A stretch of DNA of 64,000 nt from Actimicrobium sp. CCC2.4 (GCF_034347385.1 NZ_CP133777.1:2852001-2916000); one strand, 5' to 3'. Shown: positions 8,809 through 18,379, numbered from the stretch's first letter. Notes: generated by a model not told the origin, from the sequence alone. Translations and numbers: made by a program.

Positions 8809-9627
8809 TCATTTCCGGGCGGGCACCTCGAACATCAGGCTGCCCCAGAAGCTATCCCAATCCACCCCGGGCGCGTCGGTCGCAGCGATCATGTGGACGG
8901 TGCTGATCATCCATGTGCCGGCATACGGAAAGGTGTAAGTCACATCGCCGTTGCTGTCGCTGATCGCGCGAATCGAGACGGTCTGTTGACGGTTGTGATG
9001 CCATGCACGCAACAGGGCGTCAGGCAGCGGCTTGCCATCGAACAGCAACTTGAAGCGCAGCGGCGCGCCCGGTGGCGGCGAGAGCGGATCATCGAGTGGC
9101 ACCAGTTCCAGCCGCTGCCCGGTACGCATCGCGTACGTGGCATCGGAGGTGCCGCCGGCGCGCATCAAGGTCTTGGTATGGCGACGAAAGCGTTCGCGCC
9201 CTTCCCGCCCCAGCGTGCCGGCCGCCTCGCGCTCGCGCACGATGCTGTCGAGACCTTCATCATGCAAATACGCATTGAACTTGTCGGCCGGGAGCGTGAT
9301 CTGTGCGGTATGGCTATCGAACGCGACCAGATGGGTACCGGCGCGTCCGATGCGCACCGGCACCTGGCCGATCGCATCGACCGATGGCACCAGGCCCATC
9401 AAGTCTTCGCTACCCCCGACGGAGTAATGACGTAGCGCAGCCGAGTGACTGGTTAGGAAACCGGCTTGCGTGCCTTCAAAATACTCTCCGAAATAAATGA
9501 ACAGTTGCGCACTTGTCCCCACCCGTGGCGACAGTGGTTCGGCACGCAACCAGAACTCGTGGGCGCCGGCCCAGCCGGACACCATCATCAGCAAAGTGGC
9601 AAAAACAGTCGTAATCCAGTGGCGCAT
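8809..9627 (-). CDS. Exported DUF4198 family protein
   Basis: The 272-residue protein has a clear signal peptide (MRHWITTVFATLLMMVSGWAG, cleavage near AHA-type residues) directly followed by HEFWLRAEP, the hallmark start of DUF4198 proteins. Later segments include LVAFDSHTAQITLPADKFNAYL and a C-terminal beta-sandwich-like part with VTYTFPYAGTWMISTVHMI. Some family members accompany nickel or cobalt uptake systems, and the N-terminal mature histidine could bind metal, but no transporter lies next to it here. ATG at 9627 is chosen because it starts the signal peptide. Confidence 0.8.
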   Translation of the reverse strand: MRHWITTVFATLLMMVSGWAGAHEFWLRAEPLSPRVGTSAQLFIYFGEYFEGTQAGFLTSHSAALRHYSVGGSEDLMGLVPSVDAIGQVPVRIGRAGTHLVAFDSHTAQITLPADKFNAYLHDEGLDSIVREREAAGTLGREGRERFRRHTKTLMRAGGTSDATYAMRTGQRLELVPLDDPLSPPPGAPLRFKLLFDGKPLPDALLRAWHHNRQQTVSIRAISDSNGDVTYTFPYAGTWMISTVHMIAATDAPGVDWDSFWGSLMFEVPARK

Positions 9628-9739
9628 GCAGGCTCGATTCGTCAGAGTAAAGGGTAGGCGGAGAGCGCCCGTTCCTCTTGTACGAAAGATGCGCTGGATC
9701 GGATGCACACCTGCCGGGCCGTACCGCAGTCGTGATCGG

Positions 9740-11104
9740 CTAGCCGGCTGCAAAGCGCACCGAAAACGTCGTCCCCTTGCCGCCGGGCCCGGTACTCAAT
9801 TGCATCTCGGCGTCATGCGCGAGCACGATATCGCGCACGATGGCCAGTCCCAGGCCGCTGCCGGCGACAGTATCGTCAAGCCGGTAAAAACGATTAAAGA
9901 TCAGTTCGCGCCGGGCCTCGGCGATACCAGGTCCGGAATCCTCGACCAGTAACAGCACGAGCGCATCTTCACGCCGGCAACTAACGGTCACGGTGCTACC
10001 GGGCGGCGAGTAGCGGATCGCGTTGTCGATCAGATTATCGATCAGGTCGCGCAACAGAAACGGGTCGGCATGCAGCGGTGCCGGCTGCAAATCGAAACCC
10101 AGATCGATTTGCTTGCGCACCGCCTGCTCGACAAACACCTGCACCGTATCCTCGATCAGACGGCACAGATCAACCTCCTCGAAGCGGTCTTTTTCAAGCC
10201 GACTCGGCTCGGCCCGCGCCAATGCCAGCAACTGGTTGGTATGGCGAATCATCCGCGCGGTAGCGCTCAGCATCAGCGTCGCCGAGTGCGCGGTTTCGTG
10301 CCCTTCCGGATGGCGCTGCTGCAACCATTCGAGCTGCATCTGCAAGGCCGCCAGCGGCGTGCGCAACTGGTGGGCGACGTTGGCCAGGAAGGCTTGCTGC
10401 GCCGCCGCGCCCGCCTGCACCTTGCCAAGCAGCGTATTGATCGCATCGACCAGCGGGCGCAGTTCGCGCGGCAGATGCACATCGCTGACAGGTGCCAGCG
10501 TGTCGTGGCTGCGCGCATCGAGATCCGCCTGCATTTTTTTCAGCGGCAGCAAACCCCGCGTGACAGCCAGCCACACCAGCGCAATCGAGATCGCCGTCAG
10601 CAAGCCTTCCAGCACGACGAGCCCGGCGAAAATTTCGGTCCGGATCAGACTGCGCTTACGCAAGGTTTCACTGACGCTGATCGACACGACCTGCGTGCCG
10701 ACACGCGCCTTGAGCACGATCATGCGGATCGCCTCGCCGCGCATCATGCCGGAATAGGCGACCGGATCGTTGAGCTCTGCCGGTGCCGGCAACGAGGGAA
10801 AATCTTTGTCGCCGGCGACCACCTGTCCCGATTGATCACGCACGATGAAATAGATTTCATCGACATGATCAAGCCGCAGCACCTGTTCGGCCTGCTGCGG
10901 CAAGTCGACCAGTATCGCGCCGTCGTTATCGCGCAAGCGCGGCACCAGCGCCCAGGCCGCGTCGGCAAGGCTCTGGTCAAATGCCATTTGCGCCGGCACC
11001 CAGGCCAGCCGGTACGTCAGCGCGGCACCAATCAGGTTGATCGCCAGCAGCGGTGCAATCAGCCACTTCAGCAGGTTGATGCGGATACTGCCGACGTGAG
11101 CCAT
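9740..11104 (-). CDS. Sensor histidine kinase, TctE-like
   Basis: The 454-residue membrane kinase has one transmembrane helix near residues 12-32 (KWLIAPLLAINLIGAALTY), a periplasmic sensor of the two-component-sensor N-terminal type, a second helix around residues 165-185, a HAMP-like linker, HisKA with FLANVAHQLRTPLAALQ, and HATPase with NLIDNAIRYSPPG, DSGPGIAEARRELIFNRFYR and GSGLGLAIVRDIVL. ATG at 11104 shares one base with the stop of the upstream response regulator gene (TGATG), so the pair is translationally coupled. It is divergent from a CzcCBA-type efflux operon that it plausibly controls. Confidence 0.9.
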   Translation of the reverse strand: MAHVGSIRINLLKWLIAPLLAINLIGAALTYRLAWVPAQMAFDQSLADAAWALVPRLRDNDGAILVDLPQQAEQVLRLDHVDEIYFIVRDQSGQVVAGDKDFPSLPAPAELNDPVAYSGMMRGEAIRMIVLKARVGTQVVSISVSETLRKRSLIRTEIFAGLVVLEGLLTAISIALVWLAVTRGLLPLKKMQADLDARSHDTLAPVSDVHLPRELRPLVDAINTLLGKVQAGAAAQQAFLANVAHQLRTPLAALQMQLEWLQQRHPEGHETAHSATLMLSATARMIRHTNQLLALARAEPSRLEKDRFEEVDLCRLIEDTVQVFVEQAVRKQIDLGFDLQPAPLHADPFLLRDLIDNLIDNAIRYSPPGSTVTVSCRREDALVLLLVEDSGPGIAEARRELIFNRFYRLDDTVAGSGLGLAIVRDIVLAHDAEMQLSTGPGGKGTTFSVRFAAG

Positions 11105-11772
11105 CACGGCGCGACCGGCTCCAGCAGATAGCCGAAGCCGCGAATAGTGCGGATGACGATGTTCGATGGCGCGATTTTCAGGCGAATGCGCGAGACATAG
11201 ACTTCGACCGCATTGAGCGTCAAGTCCTCGCCCCACGGCAGGATCGCGTCGATGATCTGCTGCTTCGACACCACCCGCGATGCTTGCTGCATCAGGTATT
11301 CAAGCACCGCCCACTCGCGTACCGAAAACTCGATCGATTGAGTGCCGATGTGCGCGCGCCGGGCAAAGGTGTCGAGCGTCAGACCACCAATAGTGAGTTC
11401 GATCGGCTTGGGCGCACTGCGCCGCACCAGCGCTTTCAGACGCGCCACCAGTTCCAGTGTAGAGAACGGCTTGACCAGATAATCATCGGCACCGAGCTCA
11501 AAGCCGTGCACCCGATCCTGGATCGCATCGCGCGCGGTTAGCAGCAATACCGGGACCTGCATGCCATGCAGCCGCAAGCGCCGCACGACTTCAAACCCAT
11601 CGATGCCGGGCAGGCCGATATCGAGTACCAGCACAGCGATTTCGGCATGCTTGATGGCCAATTCAACCGCACTGCCGTTGTCGACCACATCGACCACCAT
11701 GCCATGCGAGCGCAAGGCCCGCGCAATGCCATCGGCCAGTACCGAATCATCTTCTGCCAGCAAAACATGCAT
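11104..11772 (-). CDS. OmpR-family response regulator, TctD-like
   Basis: The 222-residue protein has a receiver domain with acidic pocket (LAEDD), phospho-acceptor Asp in LVLDIGLPG, Thr in LLTAR and Lys in VKPFS, then a winged-helix DNA-binding domain ending with VYVSRIRLKIAPSNIVIRTI. It is co-transcribed and overlapping with the TctE-like kinase. The start at 11772 is immediately followed by the receiver fold (MHVLLAEDD). The divergent neighbour is an RND efflux operon, so metal- or stress-responsive control of that operon is a reasonable inference. Confidence 0.92.
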   Translation of the reverse strand: MHVLLAEDDSVLADGIARALRSHGMVVDVVDNGSAVELAIKHAEIAVLVLDIGLPGIDGFEVVRRLRLHGMQVPVLLLTARDAIQDRVHGFELGADDYLVKPFSTLELVARLKALVRRSAPKPIELTIGGLTLDTFARRAHIGTQSIEFSVREWAVLEYLMQQASRVVSKQQIIDAILPWGEDLTLNAVEVYVSRIRLKIAPSNIVIRTIRGFGYLLEPVAP

Positions 11773-11912
11773 CGCCGTGTCACTTCAAAAAAAGGAAATT
11801 GTCAGCTTGCCGTCAGCTTGCCGTCATGGTCCCGACAGGACCGGTCGCTAGTCTACGGCTACCAGTTAAACACCGCGAATTTTATTTCCGCGCCACCCGA
11901 TCCAGGACTTTT

Positions 11913-12281
11913 ATGTACCCGACACCACTTCTCGTTGCGACACTGACCGCCGTGCTGCTGAGCGCCTGCGCAACGCCGGCGCATCACGTGCCGGCCGCCC
12001 CGTCGCATCGTACCGTACAAGGCACGGTCGTCAGTTTCTATTTTGCCGGGACACCTGCGCAGGAATTACCACCCTGCCTGGCCATGCGTTCGCCGGCCGA
12101 ACGCGCTGAGCATCGCTATGTCCGCATCAGCTATCCGTCGCTGCGCCAGACACAAAGCACCGTCGCCGAATGGCCCGATGCCGTGCAACTGGTACTCAAC
12201 CAGCCGGTCGATGTCTGGCCCGAAAACTGCGCTGCCGGCCGCCTCGGCCGTCTGGCCCGCGTGCTGCCGCTGCAGCAATGA
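11913..12281 (+). CDS. Small predicted lipoprotein preceding the efflux operon
   Basis: The 122-residue protein begins MYPTPLLVATLTAVLLSACA, a lipoprotein signal with lipobox LSAC. The mature part has no family I recognise: TVQGTVVSFYFAGTPAQELPP, two further cysteines (PPCLAM and ENCAAG) and a C-terminal Leu/Arg-rich tail. Its stop overlaps the region where the outer-membrane efflux gene starts (ATGA), so it is the first gene of the efflux operon. A periplasmic accessory or metal-binding role is possible but only inferred from position. Confidence 0.7.
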   Translation: MYPTPLLVATLTAVLLSACATPAHHVPAAPSHRTVQGTVVSFYFAGTPAQELPPCLAMRSPAERAEHRYVRISYPSLRQTQSTVAEWPDAVQLVLNQPVDVWPENCAAGRLGRLARVLPLQQ

Positions 12282-12292
12282 GGGACATGATC

Positions 12293-13570
12293 ATGCGTAC
12301 CCTGAACGGATTACTCGTCGCGTTGCTGATGCAGGCGTCGGTCAGCTTTGCCGGCAATGGCAACCTGACACTGGACGATGCACTGCAAAGCGCGCACCGT
12401 CAAAACCACGACCTGCGTCTGGCCGGCATCGCCATTGCCAGCGCACATGCTGCCAGCATAATGGCGGCGGCTGCCCCGAACCCGATGCTGACTTTGCAGA
12501 CCTTCGGCATCAATCCGCATACCGGCATCGGTGCCGGCGGCTTGCGTGACAAGACCGTCGACAGCGCCGTGCGCGTCGACCAGTTGATCGAGCGCGGCGA
12601 CAAGCGCGCCTTGCGCACCCAAAATGCGATGCAGCTGGAAGTCGCTGCGCAGCGCGACCTCGATGACGTACAGCGCCAGCTTGGCATTGCTGTCAGCCAG
12701 GCCTATTACGACGTGCTGGCCGCGCTGGAAAAACAGACGCTCACGCGCCAGAGTGCCACGCTCTACGACGCCACCGTCGCCGCCGCCCGAAAACGCTTGA
12801 AGGCCGGCGACCTGGCCAGTGCCGATGTCGCGCGTCTGCAGATCGATGCGCTGCGTGCACAAAATGATGTGGTCCAGAGCGGTGCCGATCTGGCCCGTGC
12901 ACGTGAAGTGCTGGCGCTGCTGCTGGGCACCCGCGACGCGCCGGCCAGCCTGACACCGACCGATCCATGGCCAACGCTGGCATTCGACGGTAGCCTGTCG
13001 CCGCAGTCACTCGATGCACTGCTGGCGCGTCGCGCTGATGTGCTCGCTGCACAGGCGCGGGTCGATGCCGCCGTCACCGCGCACAAGCAGGCGCTGGCCT
13101 TGCGCACCCGTGATGTCTCGGTCGGCGTGCAGTTCGATCACTATCCGGTCAGTGCGACCAACACGCAGGGTAGCGGCAACACCTTCGGCATCGCGCTGCA
13201 GATCCCGCTGTTCGTGCGCTATCAGTACGACGGCGAAATCCGCCTGGCCGACAGCCTGCGCGACAGCGCCGAAGAAAACCTGGCGCGCATCCGCGACCTA
13301 GCCCGCAGCGACCTGGCGCGCAGCCGCGCCGATGCGCAAGCCGCCTTCGAACGCATCGCCCGCTACGACGATGGCTTGCTGGCTGCGGCCCGCAAATCGG
13401 TCGACGCTACCGAATTCGCTTTTGCCCATGGCGCCCTCGGCGTGATGGACGTCCTCGATGCACGCCGGACCTGGCGCGCCACGCAGCTCGATGCGCTGGC
13501 GGCACGGGCCGACTACGCCAAATCCCTGGCGGCCTGGCAGGCTGCCACCAACGAAAGAATCACACCATGA
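12293..13570 (+). CDS. TolC/CzcC-family outer-membrane efflux protein
   Basis: The 425-residue protein has a signal peptide (MRTLNGLLVALLMQASVSFA) followed by the repeated long helical hairpins of outer-membrane efflux factors, for example LTLDDALQSAHRQNHDLRL and QRQLGIAVSQAYYDVLAALE. The second repeat ends GVMDVLDARRTWRATQLDAL. It forms the outer-membrane channel of a tripartite pump. I choose ATG at 12293 because GAGGGA lies 7 bases upstream and the signal peptide begins there; ATG at 12278 and 12287 are alternatives. It sits between the lipoprotein and adaptor genes. Confidence 0.88.
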   Translation: MRTLNGLLVALLMQASVSFAGNGNLTLDDALQSAHRQNHDLRLAGIAIASAHAASIMAAAAPNPMLTLQTFGINPHTGIGAGGLRDKTVDSAVRVDQLIERGDKRALRTQNAMQLEVAAQRDLDDVQRQLGIAVSQAYYDVLAALEKQTLTRQSATLYDATVAAARKRLKAGDLASADVARLQIDALRAQNDVVQSGADLARAREVLALLLGTRDAPASLTPTDPWPTLAFDGSLSPQSLDALLARRADVLAAQARVDAAVTAHKQALALRTRDVSVGVQFDHYPVSATNTQGSGNTFGIALQIPLFVRYQYDGEIRLADSLRDSAEENLARIRDLARSDLARSRADAQAAFERIARYDDGLLAAARKSVDATEFAFAHGALGVMDVLDARRTWRATQLDALAARADYAKSLAAWQAATNERITP

Positions 13571-14724
13571 TGCAGCCAACCCGCTTATTCAAGGCCGGCC
13601 TGCTGGCCGCCGCCATCGCCGCTGCCTTCGCTGGCTATCGTTACGTCAACGCCGCCGCAGAACCCATACCCGTCGTCGCGCCGGTCGCGCAAAAAACCCC
13701 AGGCCTGATCGAACTCGGTGCAGCCGCACCGCAGCTCTCGTCACTGCGCATCAGCACCGTCCAGGCCGAAGCCTTGCCGCTATCCGAACCGCTGACCGGA
13801 CGCATCACCTACGATGAAAACCGCACCACCCGCGTCAGCTCGCCGGTGGCCGGACGGGTCACCGGCCTGCATGCCGAGGTCGGCGACATGGTCGCGCGCG
13901 GTGCCTTGCTGGCCACGCTAGATGCGCCCGACCTGGCCACGGCCGACGCTGACTGGCGCAAGGCGCAAGCCGACGAGGTACGCAAGAAGCTCGCGCTGGA
14001 CCGCGCCCGCACCTTGTTCGACGGCGAAGTCATCGCCCGCAAGGACGTCGAATCGGCGCTGGCCGACCAGCAGCAAGCCAGCGCCGAAACCCGTCGCGCC
14101 GGTTTGCGCATGAAGAGCTTGCACGCCACCGGCAGCGAGAATGGCCAGTTCCGCCTGAGCGCGCCGCTGGCCGGCGTGGTGGCCGATCGCCAGATCAATC
14201 CGGGCCTGGAAGTACGACCCGATTTGCCGAACCCGCTGTTCGTCATCACCGACCTGAACCGGTTGTGGGTCATCGTCGATGTGCCCGACCGCAGTGCCGC
14301 CGGCTTGAAGCCGGGCCAGGCCGTCACGCTCGATACCGATGCCTGGCCAGGCGAACACTTTGCGGCCCGCATCGACCGCGTCGGCCTGACGCTGGACCCC
14401 GGCACGCGCCGTGTGCAGGTGCGCTGCGCAGTCAATAATCCCGACCACAAGCTCAAGCCGGAGATGTTTGCCCGCGTCGCTTTCCTGTCCGGCGATGGCG
14501 CGCAACAGGCCATCCCGCTGCCCAACACCAGCCTGTTCGCCGATGGCGTGGCCAGCTATGTGTTCGTCGAAAAACAAGTTGGTACGTTCGAGAAGCGCCG
14601 CGTCAATGTGCGTCTGCGCGGGCGCGATACCAGTTATGTCGACACCGGCCTGGCCAGCGGTGAGCGGGTCGTCACTGATGGCGCTTTCCTGCTGAACGCC
14701 GAAGGAGCCGGCGATGCTCGATAA
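13567..14724 (+). CDS. RND efflux periplasmic adaptor, CzcB-like (HlyD family)
   Basis: The 385-residue membrane-fusion protein has an N-terminal membrane anchor, a barrel-sandwich hybrid domain (VSSPVAGRVTGLHAEVGDMV and FRLSAPLAGVVADRQINPG), a helical hairpin between them, and beta-barrel and membrane-proximal domains (RVQVRCAVNNPDHKLKPEMF). It links the inner-membrane RND pump to the outer-membrane channel. It overlaps the preceding gene by 4 bases and the pump gene by 11, so the three are one operon. Family-typical metal-binding His/Met clusters are not obvious, so the substrate is open. Confidence 0.88.
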   Translation: MMQPTRLFKAGLLAAAIAAAFAGYRYVNAAAEPIPVVAPVAQKTPGLIELGAAAPQLSSLRISTVQAEALPLSEPLTGRITYDENRTTRVSSPVAGRVTGLHAEVGDMVARGALLATLDAPDLATADADWRKAQADEVRKKLALDRARTLFDGEVIARKDVESALADQQQASAETRRAGLRMKSLHATGSENGQFRLSAPLAGVVADRQINPGLEVRPDLPNPLFVITDLNRLWVIVDVPDRSAAGLKPGQAVTLDTDAWPGEHFAARIDRVGLTLDPGTRRVQVRCAVNNPDHKLKPEMFARVAFLSGDGAQQAIPLPNTSLFADGVASYVFVEKQVGTFEKRRVNVRLRGRDTSYVDTGLASGERVVTDGAFLLNAEGAGDAR

Positions 14725-17700
14725 GCTGATTGATTTCGTGCTGGCGCAGCGCGTGTTCGTGCTGATCCTGACGCTGGCGCTGACGCTGTTCGGCTATCGC
14801 GCGCTGACCAATCTGCCGATCGAAGCCTTCCCCGACGTGCAGGATGTGCAGGTCCAGATCGTCACGCAATTTCCGGGACAGGCGCCGGAAGAAGTCGAGC
14901 GCGCAATCACGCTGCCGATCGAACGCGAGATGAGCGGCGTGCCGCACCAGACCCAGTTGCGCTCGGTCACGCTGACCGGCCTGTCGGTGGTGACGCTGAC
15001 CTTTGCCGATGGCACCGACGATTATTTCGCTCGCCAGCAGGTGCTGGAAAAGCTCGGTAACGTCACGCTGCCGACCGGCATCCAGCCCAGCCTCGCGCCA
15101 CTGACCACCGCCGTCGGTGAAATCTTCCGCTACATCGTCGATGCGCCGGCCGGCATGGATGCCAATGCGGTGCGGGCCTTGCAGGACTGGGTGATCCGGC
15201 CCGGCCTGCGCATCGTGCCGGGCGTAGCCGACGTCGTCAGCTTCGGCGGCACGGTCAAGGAATACCAGGTGCAGATCGACCCGGCCGCACTCAAGCGCTA
15301 CAACGTCACGCTCGATCAGGTCAGCCAGGCGCTGACCAACAACAGCGCGAACGTCGGCGGCGGACTGGTGCGGCGCGGCGACGAAGCACTGGTGGTGCGC
15401 GGCATCGGCATCTTCAACCGGCTCGATGACATCGGTCGCGTGATGGTCAGCGCAAAGAACGGCAACACGGTGCTGGTGTCGGATGTGGCCACCGTCACCA
15501 CGGGCTTCCGGCCGCGCTCCGGCGTGGTCGCGTACAACGACAACGACAGCGTGGTCGAGGGCATCGTCCAGATGACCAAGGGCAGCAACGCCGCCAAGGT
15601 GGTAGCCGACGTCAAGCTGCGCATCGCTGCGATCAATGCCAAGCTGCCGTCGGGCGTGCGTCTGAAAACCATCTATGACCGCACCGAGCTGATCGATCAC
15701 ACGGTCAAGACCGTGGCTGAAAACCTGCTGGTCGGCGCGGGACTGGTGATCGCCATCCTGATGCTGTTCCTCGGGAACTGGCGCGCCGCACTGATCGTCG
15801 CGACCGTGATTCCGCTGTCGCTGCTGTGCGCGTTCATCATGCTCGATGCGCGCGGCATTCCGGCTAATCTGATCTCGCTGGGCGCGGTCGACTTCGGCAT
15901 CATCATCGACAGTGCGGTGGTGCTGGTCGAGGCGCTGATGGTGCGACTGGCACTGCAAACCTATGATCCGGCCAGCGGCCTGTCGGCCACCGCGTGGCGC
16001 ACCCGCACGCTCAAGGAAACCGTGGTCCAGCTCGGCCATCCGATCCTGTTTGCGAAGGCCATCATCATCCTCGCCTTCATCCCGATCTATACCTTCCAGC
16101 GGGTCGAGGGCAAGATTTTTTCGCCGGTCGCTTTCACGATCAGTTTCGCGATGGTCGGCGCCATCATCCTGACAATGACGCTGGTACCGACGCTGCTGGC
16201 GTGGACCATGCAGCGTCATCCGATGGCCGAAAAACACAGCCACTGGATGACGGCGATCCAGTCCTGGTACCGGCGCATGCTGAACGGCGCACAGCAGCGC
16301 CGCAAGCTGGTGTTCGGGTGCGCTGCCGTCGCGCTGGTGCTGACGATGGGACTGGCACCGATGCTGGGCAGCGAGTTTTTGCCCAAGCTCGACGAAGGCA
16401 ATATCTGGCTGACCATCAGCCTGCCGAACTCCAGCTCGCTGGAAAAAACCCGTGCGATGGAACAGCAGGTACGCGCCATCCTGAAGAGCTATCCGGAAGT
16501 CAATAACGTGCTCTCGCACATCGGCCGGCCCGATGACGGTACCGATCCGAAAGGCCCGAACAACATGGAAATCCTGGCCGACCTGAAGCCGCATGCGAGC
16601 TGGAACTTCAAGGACAAAGAGGCGCTGGTGGCCGACATGACCGAAAAAATCCATCACCTGCCCGGCTTGCCGACCAATTTTTCGCAAGTCATCCAGGACA
16701 ACGTCGAAGAAGCATTGTCCGGTGTGAAGGGCGAAATCGCGATCAAGATCTTTGGTCCGGACCTGGCCATCCTGTCGCAAAAAAGCGAGCAGGTCGCGGC
16801 CATCCTGTCGACCATTCAGGGTGCCGCCGATGTCGCTGCGGTCAAGATCGGTGGCCAGAGCGAACTCGATATCGTAATGGACCGCGAACGCATCGCCCGG
16901 CTCGGCATCAATGTCGCCGATGTCAACACGGCGATCCAGACTGCGCTGGCGGGCAATGCCGTCAATGTCTATTACGAAGGCGATCGCCGCTTCGATATCG
17001 TGATCCGCCTGCAGGAAGAGTCGCGTAATTCGGTCGACGATATCGCCGCGCTGCAGATCAGCTTGCCGGGTGCCACAGGCACCGTCGCACTGGGCGATCT
17101 GGCGCGTATCGATATCCGTCAGGGACCGGCCCGCATCAGCCGCGAAGCCGGCGAACGCAATGCGTCGGTCAAGGCCAATCTGCTGGGTCGCGACCAGGGT
17201 AGCTTTGTCGCTGAAGCGCAGCAGAAAGTCGCTGCTCAAGTGCATCTGCCACCCGGTTACCAGATCAGCTGGGGCGGTCAGTTCGAGAACCAGCAGCGCG
17301 CCGTCAAGCGGCTCGAAGTGATCGTGCCGATCACCGGCCTGCTGATTTTTTCATTACTGTTCTGGGCCTTTAAGTCGGTACCGAAAGCCTTGCTGGTACT
17401 GGCCATCGTGCCGTTCGCGCTGATCGGCGGCATCGTCGGACTGGCGCTGGCGGGCCTGCATTTTTCGGTGTCGGCAGCGGTCGGTTTCATTGCCGTGGCC
17501 GGGATCTCGGTACAGAACGGCGTGATCATGGTCGAGCAGATGGTCGAGAACGGCCGGACTGACAAGAATGGATTCGCCAGTTCGGTCGAGGGTGCGGTAT
17601 CGCGCTTGCGACCCATCCTGATGACGGCGCTGATGGCTGGTCTTGGCTTGCTGCCAGCGGCGCTGTCGCATGGCATCGGCTCCGAAACCCAGCGTCCGTT

Positions 17701-17827
17701 CGCGGTCGTCATCGTCGGCGGCATTGTGTCGGCAACTTTCTTTACGCTGCTGTTGCTGCCGCTGGCCTATGCGTGGTTCTCTGACAAACAAAACAAACAA
17801 GACAAACAATCCAATGAGGAAATTTAA
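14714..17827 (+). CDS. CzcA-family heavy-metal/cation RND transporter
   Basis: The 1,037-residue inner-membrane pump has the usual RND layout: first transmembrane helix near residues 12-30, a large periplasmic loop (AFPDVQDVQVQIVTQFPGQA), helices 2-6 around residues 335-500, the second periplasmic loop, and helices 8-12 near residues 870-1020. The proton-relay motif in helix 4 reads DFGIIIDSAVVLVEAL, close to CzcA's DFGxxxDGAVVxVEN but with Ser for Gly and Ala for Asn. It expels its substrate using the proton gradient. The class is heavy-metal-efflux type; the actual metal cannot be read here. Confidence 0.9.
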   Translation: MLDKLIDFVLAQRVFVLILTLALTLFGYRALTNLPIEAFPDVQDVQVQIVTQFPGQAPEEVERAITLPIEREMSGVPHQTQLRSVTLTGLSVVTLTFADGTDDYFARQQVLEKLGNVTLPTGIQPSLAPLTTAVGEIFRYIVDAPAGMDANAVRALQDWVIRPGLRIVPGVADVVSFGGTVKEYQVQIDPAALKRYNVTLDQVSQALTNNSANVGGGLVRRGDEALVVRGIGIFNRLDDIGRVMVSAKNGNTVLVSDVATVTTGFRPRSGVVAYNDNDSVVEGIVQMTKGSNAAKVVADVKLRIAAINAKLPSGVRLKTIYDRTELIDHTVKTVAENLLVGAGLVIAILMLFLGNWRAALIVATVIPLSLLCAFIMLDARGIPANLISLGAVDFGIIIDSAVVLVEALMVRLALQTYDPASGLSATAWRTRTLKETVVQLGHPILFAKAIIILAFIPIYTFQRVEGKIFSPVAFTISFAMVGAIILTMTLVPTLLAWTMQRHPMAEKHSHWMTAIQSWYRRMLNGAQQRRKLVFGCAAVALVLTMGLAPMLGSEFLPKLDEGNIWLTISLPNSSSLEKTRAMEQQVRAILKSYPEVNNVLSHIGRPDDGTDPKGPNNMEILADLKPHASWNFKDKEALVADMTEKIHHLPGLPTNFSQVIQDNVEEALSGVKGEIAIKIFGPDLAILSQKSEQVAAILSTIQGAADVAAVKIGGQSELDIVMDRERIARLGINVADVNTAIQTALAGNAVNVYYEGDRRFDIVIRLQEESRNSVDDIAALQISLPGATGTVALGDLARIDIRQGPARISREAGERNASVKANLLGRDQGSFVAEAQQKVAAQVHLPPGYQISWGGQFENQQRAVKRLEVIVPITGLLIFSLLFWAFKSVPKALLVLAIVPFALIGGIVGLALAGLHFSVSAAVGFIAVAGISVQNGVIMVEQMVENGRTDKNGFASSVEGAVSRLRPILMTALMAGLGLLPAALSHGIGSETQRPFAVVIVGGIVSATFFTLLLLPLAYAWFSDKQNKQDKQSNEEI

Positions 17828-17848
17828 TATGCATTTAAAAAGCGTCTT
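17826..17848 (+). promoter_or_regulatory. Predicted NsrR operator upstream of nsrR
   Basis: AATATGCATTT, one base, then a degenerate second half (AAAAGCGTCTT; 8 of 11 match the inverted half-site). This is the 11-1-11 layout of NsrR sites. It lies 40 bases before the nsrR start, suggesting autoregulation, and the same half-site recurs before hmp. Confidence 0.65.
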
Positions 17849-17887
17849 TGGTAGAATGCTGCCACTTTCATTCATCCGGCAAACGTC

Positions 17888-18334
17888 ATGCGTCTGACCC
17901 GCTACTCGGACATCGGCCTGCGCGTCCTGATTTATCTCGCCCGCGCAGGGACGCGCGAAAGCCCCGTGACGGTGGCCGAAATCGCCGCCCAATTCGACAT
18001 CCCGATCAATCACCTGATCAAGGTTGCCGGCCATCTGGCGCGGACCCATTGGGTCGATGCGACGCGTGGGCGCAACGGCGGCCTGCGCCTGGCGGTCGAT
18101 GCGTCAACGCTGCAGGTCGGCATCATCTTGCTTGAACTGGAAGGCAAGGACGAACTGATCGATTGCGATGGACTGGCCTGTCACTTGCGCAAGGATTGTA
18201 TTTTGCGCGATGCGTTAAAGATCGGCTTGCAGGCGTTTTACGATGCGATGAATACCTACACACTGGCCGACCTCTGCAAGGGCAAGACAGGTGAACAGAT
18301 CGTGCAGATGCATCGCACTTTCCTCGCGCAATAA
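17888..18334 (+). CDS. nsrR: Nitric-oxide-sensing Rrf2-family repressor NsrR
   Basis: The 148-residue protein has a winged-helix domain (MRLTRYSDIGLRVLIYLARA, VTVAEIAAQFDIPINHLIKV) typical of NsrR. Cysteines 93, 98 and 104 have the CX4CX5C spacing of the iron-sulfur ligands in E. coli NsrR. NsrR represses NO-detoxification genes until NO damages its cluster. It is immediately upstream of the flavohaemoglobin gene, and both genes carry a matching AATATGCATTT operator half-site, so the NO-responsive circuit is complete here. Confidence 0.95.
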   Translation: MRLTRYSDIGLRVLIYLARAGTRESPVTVAEIAAQFDIPINHLIKVAGHLARTHWVDATRGRNGGLRLAVDASTLQVGIILLELEGKDELIDCDGLACHLRKDCILRDALKIGLQAFYDAMNTYTLADLCKGKTGEQIVQMHRTFLAQ

Positions 18335-18340
18335 TTCCTG

Positions 18341-18372
18341 CCGGCAGTGTGTTGCACTGTCGGTTTTTTTTT
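18341..18372 (+). terminator. Intrinsic terminator after nsrR
   Basis: CCGGCAGTG, loop TGTTG, CACTGTCGG and a run of nine T residues form a good rho-independent terminator between nsrR and the hmp promoter, so the two genes are separate transcription units. Confidence 0.8.
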
Positions 18373-18379
18373 GATTTTT

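Noticed and set aside
14672-17245. An 857-codon open frame on the minus strand
   Set aside because: It lies entirely antisense to the CzcA-type pump gene, is extremely rich in Arg/His/Asp/Gln, and has no family motif. It is a codon-bias shadow of the high-GC gene.
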